Positions 8,259 to 17,500 of a stretch of DNA of 64,000 nucleotides are shown piece after piece. Both the position numbers and the translations under genes were made by a program. Source of the stretch: Prosthecobacter sp. (GTDB taxonomy: Bacteria > Verrucomicrobiota > Verrucomicrobiia > Verrucomicrobiales > Verrucomicrobiaceae); contig JABARQ010000018.1 of assembly GCA_019186985.1 (NCBI GenBank), positions 55,514-119,513 of the forward strand, given 5' to 3'. The stretch's first letter is position 1; every line of letters begins with the position of its first letter. Under the pieces are notes generated by a model. The model made no database searches. It was given only the letters and a program-made list of their open reading frames with translations, and was not told where the DNA came from.

Positions 8259-11200
8259 ATGACCCGCCGTCTCAGCCTTCATTCTCAGCACCAGCTTCGC
8301 CCTGCGGCCGCCGCAGGCTGGCTGCTGGCGATGACGCTGCCAGGCGTGGCGGTGGATTATGAGAAGGAAATCCGGCCGCTGCTGAAGGAGCGCTGCTACT
8401 CCTGCCATGGCGCGCTGAAGCAGAAGGGTGACCTGCGGCTCGACACGGTGGCGGCAATGCGCAGGGGCGGTGACGGGGGCGACGTCCTTGCGGGTGGTCA
8501 TGCGCTGCTTCTTGACCGGCTCACCACCACGGACAAGGACGACCGCATGCCGCCGGAGGGAGAGGGCTCGATGCTGAACGAGGAGCAGGTGGCAAAGATC
8601 CGGGCCTGGATCGCCGAAGGCGCAAAGGCTCCGGTGAACGACCTTGCGGAGCCGGATCCACGGGCGCACTGGGCCTACCAAATTCCGCGTTCATCCGGCA
8701 GGACGCTGGATGCGCTGCTCTCGGAGAGGCTTGCCGCCAGGAAGCTCAGACCGCAGCCGGAGGCCGCGCCGGAGACCTGGCTGAGGCGTGTTTACCTCGA
8801 CCTCACCGGCCTGCCGCCGACGGCGGAGCAGGTCACCGCCTTTTTAAAGGACAGCTCGCTGACCGCACGGCAGCAGGTGGTGGACCACCTGCTGGGCACG
8901 CCGCAGCATGGCGAGCGCTGGGCGCGGCATTTCATGGACATCTGGCGCTACTGCGACTGGTACGGGCTGGGGGCGCAGCTTCGCCACAGCCAGAAGCATC
9001 TCTGGCACTGGCGCGACTGGATTGTCGAGTCGCTGAACGCCGACAAGGGCTACGACCAGATGATCGTGCAGATGCTGGCCGCCGACGAGCAGGCGCCGGA
9101 AGACCGCGACAACCTGCGGGCCACGGGCTTCCTGGCGCGCAGCTACTACCTCTTCAACCGCACCACCTGGCTGGACGAGACCATCGAGCACACCTGCCGC
9201 GCCTTCCTGGGCCTGACGATGCAGTGCGTGAAGTGCCACGACCACAAGTATGATCCGGTGGACCAGCCCGACTACTACCGGATGCGGGCCATCTTTGAGC
9301 CGATGCATGTGCGGCTGGATCCCTGGCAGGGTGAGCCGGACCTGGAGAAGAACGGCCTGCCGCGCGTGTTCGACCTGCATCTGGACAAGCCCACCTACCG
9401 GCATGTGCGCGGCGACGAGAAGAACGAGGACAAGTCGCGGCCGCTGACCGCCGGCATCCCTGCGGTGCTGGAGTTCTCCGCGTTCAAGCCTTCCGCAGTG
9501 AGGCTTCCGCCGTCCTCGGCGAGGCCGCTGCTTCTTCCCCATGTCATGAAGGACCAGGTTGGGGCGGCGGAGCGTGACATCGCCGCCGCCCGGAAGGCGC
9601 TGGAGGATGCGAGGAAGGCGCTGTCCGGCGCATCGTCCGCGCCTGTCGCCAAGGCGCCGGGGTCCGCGTTCAGCCTGACCGATGACTTCAAAAAGACCGA
9701 TTCCATGCGCTGGCAGGAGCTGAAGGGCGACTGGCGGCTCACGGCGGCGGGCCTGCGCCAGCACGAGACGGGCGCCGAACGAAAAATGCTGCAATTGAAG
9801 GAGCCGCCGCCCGCGGACTTCGAGGCCGGGCTGGAGTTCACCATCCGGGGCGGGCAGCGCTGGAAGTCGGTCGGGCTGGTGTTTGACCGGACGGAGAAGC
9901 AGGACGTGATGGTCTACATGAGCGCCGTGTCGGGCGGCTCGAAGATCCAGGTGGCGCTCGGCAGCGAGGGGCGGTCCAGCTATCCGGCGGCGGGGGCGGC
10001 TGCGCGCGCCATCGCCCAGGACACCCGCTACAAGCTGGAGCTGCGGGTGCGTGGCAGCCTGATCAACGCCAGCATCAACGGCGAGCCTGTGCTGGCGTAT
10101 CAGCTGCCCGGCGGGAGACAGGCGGGGGTGATGGCCCTGAGCGCGTTTGACTGCGATGTGGAGTTTCACGGGTTCAGGCTTTCCAGCCTGCCTGCGGAGG
10201 TCGTGATGCGTGAGCCTGCGGCGGGCGGGCCGGCCTCCCCGGCGGCGGCAAAGCTGGCGGTGAGGGCGGCGGAGAAGAGGCTCGAGGCCGCGGAGGCGCG
10301 GCTGCCGCTGATCCGCGCGGTTTTTGCCGCCGAACAAAATAGATCGGACAAGAAGCTGGCGCAGGCAGCCGCCGCCCTGGAGGCAGGGTACAGGCTGGCC
10401 CTGGCGGAGGCGGAGGTGGCGAAGGCCGAGGCCGGACCTGCGGCCAAGGACACGGAGAAGAAGCTCAAGGCGGCGCGCGAGGCCGTGGACAAGGCGAGGA
10501 AGCAGCTTCAGGCCCCGGGTGAAAAGTACACGCTGCCACAGGTCAGCCTGAAGGCGCAGGAGGGGCCGGAGGAGAACAACAACGCCACGGTGCAGGCCTA
10601 CCCGGAGAACAGCACCGGCCGTCGTCTGGCCCTGGCGCGCTGGATTGCCGACCGGCGCAATCCTCTCACGGCCCGGGTGCTGGTGAACCAGGTCTGGATG
10701 CGGCACTTCGGCACGCCGCTGGTGTTCAACGTGGACGACTTCGGCCTGCGCTCCCCGGCACCGCTGCATCAGGACGTGCTCGACACCCTGGCGGTGGAGT
10801 TCATGAACCAGGGCTGGAGTTTGAAAGCGCTGCATCGCGCCATGGTGCTGTCGGAGCTGTACCGCCGCAGTTCATCGAACGCGCAGGCAGACCCGGCGAC
10901 GCTGGCCGCCGACCCTGACAATCTCTGTTACTGGCGCATGAACCCGAGGCGCATGGAGAGCCAGGTGGTGCGTGACAGCCTGCTGCTGCTTGCGGGGCGT
11001 CTGGACCTGGGCCTGGGCGGCCCCAGCCTGGATCCGGACAGGGCGGAGGCAAGTCCCCGCCGTTCGTTGTACTTTGTCCAGAACGCGGATGTGGAGCACA
11101 AGTTCCTGGCGACCTTCGACAACAGCAACGTGCTGGAGTGCTACCGCAGGAATGAGAGCGTGGTGCCGCAGCAGGCCCTGGCCCTGACCAACAGCCGGCT

Positions 11201-11411
11201 GGGGCGCGAATGTGCAGAGGCGATGGCCGGGCGAATGTCCGGACTGAGGGAGGCGGAGTTCATCGACCAGGCCTTTCTGGCCATCCTGAACCGTGCGCCC
11301 ACGGCCGAGGAAAAAAGCGTGGTCCGGGAATCCCTCGGAGCCTTGAAGCATGACCGTGCGCTGTTTCTGCAGGCGCTGCTGAGCCACAACGACTTTGTCA
11401 CTCTTCGTTAG
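8259..11411 (+). CDS. PSD1-type protein: cytochrome c motif, DUF1549, LamG-like insert, DUF1553
   Basis: 1050 aa from the ATG at 8259. The frame is open further upstream to 8166, but that stretch is the intergenic region. A hydrophobic leader is followed by CYSCH at residues 46-50 (c-type haem binding, planctomycete cytochrome C type). DUF1549 covers about 115-330 (LTGLPPTAEQV, WARHFMDIWRYCDWYG, QCVKCHDHKYDP). Coiled-coil segments lie near 430 and 640-740, separated by a LamG/DUF1080-like beta sandwich (about 470-635). DUF1553 covers about 770-1035 (NPLTARVLVNQVWMRHFG, NPRRMESQVVRDSLLLLAG). These proteins often sit beside DUF1501 genes and are thought to be membrane or periplasm-associated. 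It is divergent from the XRE-cupin operon. Its role is unproven. Confidence 0.9.
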   Translation: MTRRLSLHSQHQLRPAAAAGWLLAMTLPGVAVDYEKEIRPLLKERCYSCHGALKQKGDLRLDTVAAMRRGGDGGDVLAGGHALLLDRLTTTDKDDRMPPEGEGSMLNEEQVAKIRAWIAEGAKAPVNDLAEPDPRAHWAYQIPRSSGRTLDALLSERLAARKLRPQPEAAPETWLRRVYLDLTGLPPTAEQVTAFLKDSSLTARQQVVDHLLGTPQHGERWARHFMDIWRYCDWYGLGAQLRHSQKHLWHWRDWIVESLNADKGYDQMIVQMLAADEQAPEDRDNLRATGFLARSYYLFNRTTWLDETIEHTCRAFLGLTMQCVKCHDHKYDPVDQPDYYRMRAIFEPMHVRLDPWQGEPDLEKNGLPRVFDLHLDKPTYRHVRGDEKNEDKSRPLTAGIPAVLEFSAFKPSAVRLPPSSARPLLLPHVMKDQVGAAERDIAAARKALEDARKALSGASSAPVAKAPGSAFSLTDDFKKTDSMRWQELKGDWRLTAAGLRQHETGAERKMLQLKEPPPADFEAGLEFTIRGGQRWKSVGLVFDRTEKQDVMVYMSAVSGGSKIQVALGSEGRSSYPAAGAAARAIAQDTRYKLELRVRGSLINASINGEPVLAYQLPGGRQAGVMALSAFDCDVEFHGFRLSSLPAEVVMREPAAGGPASPAAAKLAVRAAEKRLEAAEARLPLIRAVFAAEQNRSDKKLAQAAAALEAGYRLALAEAEVAKAEAGPAAKDTEKKLKAAREAVDKARKQLQAPGEKYTLPQVSLKAQEGPEENNNATVQAYPENSTGRRLALARWIADRRNPLTARVLVNQVWMRHFGTPLVFNVDDFGLRSPAPLHQDVLDTLAVEFMNQGWSLKALHRAMVLSELYRRSSSNAQADPATLAADPDNLCYWRMNPRRMESQVVRDSLLLLAGRLDLGLGGPSLDPDRAEASPRRSLYFVQNADVEHKFLATFDNSNVLECYRRNESVVPQQALALTNSRLGRECAEAMAGRMSGLREAEFIDQAFLAILNRAPTAEEKSVVRESLGALKHDRALFLQALLSHNDFVTLR

Positions 11412-11491
11412 GTGTGCAGAGGCGGGCTTGTGCGTCCCGCCGGTTGTTGGAAAGGCCGGTTGAACCCATTTTGCGTAATCTGAGAACAGCC

Positions 11492-11521
11492 TTGTGGCTG
11501 ATGGTGCAGAAGTGCTAGGAT
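11492..11521 (+). promoter_or_regulatory. Possible sigma70-type promoter of the giant protein gene
   Basis: TTGTGG at 11492-11497 and TAGGAT at 11516-11521, 18 bases apart, lie 20 bases upstream of the ATG at 11542. This is a moderate match to -35/-10 hexamers in an otherwise GC-rich context. It is a prediction by eye only. Confidence 0.35.
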
Positions 11522-11541
11522 CGGATTAATCCCCGTCCCTA

Positions 11542-14500
11542 ATGAGAAAGCGCCTGATCCTTGTCGCGTGTGCCGTGACCTTTGCCGCCCTGTGGTTGAA
11601 CAAGCCTTCTGAAACCGCAGCTCCCCCCAGGGGCGCAGGGCCGGTGCGGAAGCCGGACAGGACGGTCCCGCTGCAGCTTCTGCCTTCCGTCCCGCAGCAG
11701 GCACCCGAAGCAGTGGCGGAGTTTCGTGAGTGGAGCGAGCGCTTTCTTTCCGCCGCAGGCGATGGCCGCAGGCCGCTGCTGGAGGAGGGGATGGAGCTGG
11801 CGAAGGAACACACGCGGGAAATCGCCCGAATGATCAAAAGCGACCCCCAGGCGGCGATCGCCCATGCCGTGCCTATGGTGATCCGGCAGGATCTTCCGCA
11901 GGAGATTGTCGCCCTTCTGGAGGAGCGGCCGCGGCTTCGGGGAGACTATCTGGTGTCTGCGATGCTGCCGCTGGACGGCCAGGAGGGGAAGGTGAGCCCC
12001 TATGCCCGCAAGGTGATGAGCAAGGACGGGCGGACCTGGAATGCGCATGTGTATGGCAGGCGGTCCTGGCAGAGGACGATGACGAACATCTCGATCAACG
12101 GCGTGGCGGTGGAGGAGGACATGGCGGTTTCGGATTCGCCGGTGCGAGTGCTGGAGGCGGGGGAGCGACCGGTTCCGGGTGAGCGTGAGGTGGTGGAAGT
12201 GTGTCCGGTGTCGGGCGACAAAACGGAGGTGGAGAAGACGGAGACGGGCGGGCTGCCTCCGGTGTCGGAGGAGACCCCTGCCTACGAGACGCCGGAACAG
12301 GTGGTTTACATCTGCCGCGGCGGTCACATCAGCGAGGTGGTGGACCAGGCCCTTGCGAGCGAGGAGGAGGCTTACTGGAAGTCGCAGGGCGTGCGTGTCA
12401 ACGCAGGCACGGGAAGCGGTGCGCCGCATGGTCCGGTGGGCAGCATCCCCGGCGGCTGGGCGACGGGCAACCGCACCTTTCTCTACATGCGCTGCACCTT
12501 TCCGGACAGCCCCGTGGATCCGCAGAACGAGCAGGAGTGCCACGACATGCTCAAGGCCGCAAACGACTACATCGTGCGGACGAGCTACGGGCGCTGCTAC
12601 CTGACGTATGCCGTGCCTCCGCTGATCGTGCTGCCCTATCCGATGGCCTGGTACAACCGTTATGACCAGGAGGATGGATCGGGCGACTTCCTCATTCAGA
12701 GCCATGCGCGGCAGATCGCCCGTTCGATGGGCTATGACTACCTCTCCTACAACCTGGATGCCGTGCGCTGGAGCGGCGGGCCGGGCAGCTACGGCGGCGC
12801 GGCCTACGTCGGCGCCCGCGGCATGTGGATGAAGACCAGCAGCGTCGGCACCTTCCTGCATGAGCTGGGCCACAACCTGGGCCTCTGGCACGCCAACTTC
12901 TGGCGCACGACGCCGCCGAGCGTGACGGGTCCCGGGTTCAACCTGGAGTATGGCAACATCTTCGACCTGATGGGCAGCAGCGGCAGCGTGGGCCCCTACA
13001 CGGCGAGCACCAGGGGCCTGCTGTCCTGGATGCCGCAGGAACAGTTTTGGAATGTGACGACCAGCGGGACCTACCGGATTCATCAGACGGATGCGGAGAC
13101 CGCCGACCCGTCGTTCCGCTACGCCCTGCGGGTGCAGCGGGATGCGGAACGGGAGTACTGGGCGGAGTTCCGTCAGACGCATGCGACAAACCCCGGGCTG
13201 ATGAACGGCCTGATGCTGACCTGGGACCGCTGGGGCCTGAGCGGCATTGGCGGCAGCGGCGGCTCGCCCAACAACGGCAGCAACGGAGGCGCCCATCTCC
13301 TGGACATGACCCCGGGCTCGTTCGGCAACGGCATCAGCGACACGCGCAATGACTCGGCCCTCTGGATCGGCCGCACCTACAGCGACCCTGATTCCAACAT
13401 CCACATCACACCGCTGGTGAAGAACACGTCCACGACGCCGCCTTCGGTCGACGTCCAGGTCCAGATCGGCGATGTTCCTGGCAACAACGCGCCGACCCTT
13501 TCACTGTCCGCGAGCAGTACGACGGCCGCGACCGGGGCAGGCATCACGCTGACGGCCACGGCCGCCGACCCGGACGGCGACACGCTGGCCTACGCGTGGG
13601 TTTTCGGCGACGGCAGCTATTCGACTGACAACAGCGCGGTGCAGAGCAAGTCCTGGAGCAGCACCGGCCACTACCGGGTGCTTTGCACGGCCAGCGACAT
13701 GAAGGGCAGGCGCATCACGAGGGGCCTGACCATCACGGTCGGCTCACCGAGCACCTTCACGGTGGCCGGCACGGTGACGGGGCCTTCAGGCCAGCCGCTG
13801 GAGGGGGTTTATGTGGCGAGCCACGCCCCGTCCAACAACACGAGCCACCCGAGCAGCAGCAGCTTCCGGGGTGCGTGGACGGACAGTGATGGCAACTACC
13901 TCATCGCAGGGCTGGGCGCCGGAACCTATGACATCACCCCCAACCTCTACCCCTATGTGTTCAGCCCGGCGGGCAGTTCGGTGACCGTGGGGCCGAGCGC
14001 CACAGGGAGAAACTTCGCCAGCACCTCGCTGCCGACCCTCACGATCAGCTATCCGGACGCGACGGCGAACGAGGGGACGACACCCGGCACCGCCGTGGTC
14101 CGCCTGACCAGGACCGGCAGCATCAGCGCCGCGCTCTCCGTGCAGATCTTCAATGCCAACACAGGCACGGCGACCCGGAACACGGACTACGCCCTCAGCC
14201 CTTCGCCCACGAACATGGGCACGGCCTCCGAATACGTCATCCCAGCCGGCGCAGCCTTCCTGGACATCACGCTGACGCCGATCAATGACTCCACGGCCGA
14301 AGGGGTGGAATATGCGGCGCTGGACTTTGTGAACACGACGGCAGGTTATGTGATGGCCGGCACGGCAAGGGCCTGGGTGCCGATCCTGGACGATGAAAGC
14401 AGCCTGCCGGTGGTGCGGCTGACTCCGGTGGATGACGTGGGCCATGAAGCAGGCACGGACACGCTGACCTTCAAGCTGGAGCGGAACGGACCGACGACAG

Positions 14501-17500
14501 CCGCCCTGAATGTGAGCCTGACGTATTCAGGCACGGCGCTCAGGGACGCCGACTACACGGCGGCCACGACCGCGACGATTCCCGCCGGCAGCGCCACGGC
14601 GACGTTCACCGTCACGCCGCTGGATGATGCGCTGATCGAGACCACGGAGACCATCGTGGCGACGCTGGCCTCCAATGCGGCCTATCTTCGCGATGGCACG
14701 GCGCAAAGCGTCACGGCGATCCTCAATGACAACGACATGCCGGTGGTGGAGATCGCCACCACGGATGCCACCGCCAGTGAAACGGGGCCGGACCAGGGCA
14801 TGTTCACCATCACCCGGACAGGTCCCCTGGAGGCGCCGCTGACCGTGGATTATGCCGTCGGGGGCCGTGCCGTGCTGGGCACGGACTACCGCAGGCTGGA
14901 CGGGCGCGCCGTGATTCCCGAGGGAAGCAGCATGATCACCGTGGAGATTGTCCCCTTTGACGACACCCTCAGCGAGGGCGTGCAGGATGTGGTGCTGAGC
15001 CTGCGGACTTCGCAGAACTACGTGATTGGGAGCAGCTCCAGCGGCACGGTGACGATTGCGGACAATGACACGCCCCAGGTTTATGTGGAGTTGAACGCAG
15101 CCACGGGTGTCGAGCCAGCCAGCGGCTCCTCGACCGGGCCGGTGTTCCAGGTTTCGAGACCCGCCTCCGGGACGGCGTTGACGGTGAACTACAGCGTGTC
15201 CGGCACGGCGACATCGGGGTCGGACTTCACGGCGCTGTCGGGCTCCATCACCTTTGCCGCATCAGACACCAGCAGGACCATCTCCGTGCAGATGCTGTCG
15301 GACAGCCTGGCTGAAAATGCGGAAAGCGTGACGCTGACGCTGCTGCCTGGCACCGGATACTCGCTCATGCCCGGCCAGAACAACAGCATGACCGGCTGGA
15401 TTTTTGACCAGGGGCTTCCACACGTCGACGTGAACGTGGCGGACACCACCAGCACGCTGACCACCCAGATGGTGGAGTCTTCGGGCACCGGGGCGGACTT
15501 TCTGATTTCCCGCCGCACCAGCACCAGTTCGCCCCTGTCGGTGGTGTATACCATGAGCGGAACAGCCACCAGCGGCGCGGACTACAGCGCCCTCAGCGGC
15601 ACGGCCACCATTCCCGCCGGCTCATCCAGCGTGAGGGTCACCGTGGTTCCCATCAACGACCTGGTTCCTGAGGGGGTTGAGACCATCATCATGACCGTGA
15701 CGCCCGTGCCCGGCTCCTATGGAGTGCGCTTTGCCAGCGCCACGATGAACCTTGGCGACAATGACGCCTTTGCGAGCGGCACCATTGGCTTTGCCGCCGG
15801 CGCCAGCAGCGCCTTTGAAGATGCGGGGACGGTGAACATTCCGGTCAGCATCGCGGGAACACCACCCGCCGGGTCGAGCGTCCTTTACCGGGTGAACGGA
15901 GGCACGGCGGTGGGCAACGGCGTCGATTTCACGCTGGAAGCCGGAACCCTGGTCTTTGCCCCGGGAGAAACCACCAAGAACATCGCCGTGACCATCCGTC
16001 ATGACCTCCTGCCGGAACCTGCCGAGACCTTGGTGATCAACCTGTTCAATGCCGCCGGGGCCAACCTGGGCACCAGCACCCACACGCTGACCCTCAACAA
16101 CGTGTCCATGCCCGAGGCCTTCAGCGATCCGGCCACCGCCGTCACTTCCAGCAGCATGGTGTTCCAGGGGCGTGTGATGCCGGGCGGGCTGGCGACCACC
16201 TACTGGTTTGAGTATGGCGGGACGACTTCCTACGGTCAGACAACCCCTGTGCAGAACCTGCCCGCCGGAGCCGCTCCGGCACCGGTCAGCGCGGCGGTGT
16301 CCGGGCTGACGCTGACCGCCTATCATTATCGTCTGGTGGCTCAGAACAGCCTGGGCATCAGCCGCGGCATTGACCAGTTTCCCGGGGTGATCAGCACGCC
16401 GCCGGTCATCATCACCCATCCTCAGAACACGGTGGTGGACATCGGTGAGATGGCGGAGATGAGCATCCTGGCCAGCGGCGGCGGCCTCAGCTATCAGTGG
16501 CAGAAGGATTCCGGCGGCGGCATGGAGGACATTGAGGATGCCACGGAAAGCATCCTGGTTTTTCCCGCCGCCACCCTTTCGGACGCCGCCTCCTACCGGT
16601 GCATCGTCACCAACACGGATGGCACGGTCACGAGCGGGTCGGCGATGCTGACGGTGGTGACGCCGCCCGTCGTCACCCTCGATCCGGTCTCGCAGACGGC
16701 GGAGGACGGGGACTCGGTGACCTTCACCGTGGCGGCGAGCGGCCTTTTCCTGAACTACCAATGGCAGAAGAACGGCGAAGACTTGAACGGTCAGACCGGA
16801 GCGACGCTCACCCTGACCTCCGTCACAACGCTGGATGATGGGTCCTACCGTTGTGTGGTGAGCAACACGGCGGGTTCCGACACTTCAGCCCCGGCCACCC
16901 TGATGGTGGACGGCGCGCCAGGAATCGTCACACACCCGCAGAACATTGCGGTGAACCTTGGGGCGATGGCCACCTTCAGCCTGACGGCCTCCGGCCCGGG
17001 CCTGAGTTATCAATGGCAGCGGAACACCGGCACGGGCATGTTGGATGTTCCGGGGGCGAACGAAATCAGCTATGTCATCGCCTCGGCAGCGGACTCCGAT
17101 GTCGGCTCCTACCGTTGCAAGGTGACGAACGTGCATGGCTCGGTGTTTACCAACCCGGGCACGCTGACCGTCGTCAGCCCCCCGGTCCTGGTTTCACCGC
17201 TGGCTGCGGCGTCGGTGGCGGTCAATGAAGGCCAGACCTTCACCACTTCCGTGAACGTGCAGGGCCTCTTTCTGACTTATCAATGGCGCAGGGATGGGCT
17301 CAACATTCCCGATGCAACCAGCCCGACGCTGTCGATTCCCAACCTGACCGAGGCGTTCAACGGGGACTACACCTGCCGTGCAGCCAACGCCGCCGGAGAG
17401 GTGGTGACACCTGCGGTGACGCTGCTGGTGGTCACGCCCCCCGTCATGGTGGACCACCCCACGGACATCCTTGTGAACCAGGGTGATCCGGCCACGCTCA

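Noticed and set aside
8844-10835. 663-aa minus-strand ORF
   Set aside because: Antisense to the PSD1-type gene, rich in Arg/His/Pro with no domain, whereas the plus-strand product has clear cytochrome and DUF motifs.
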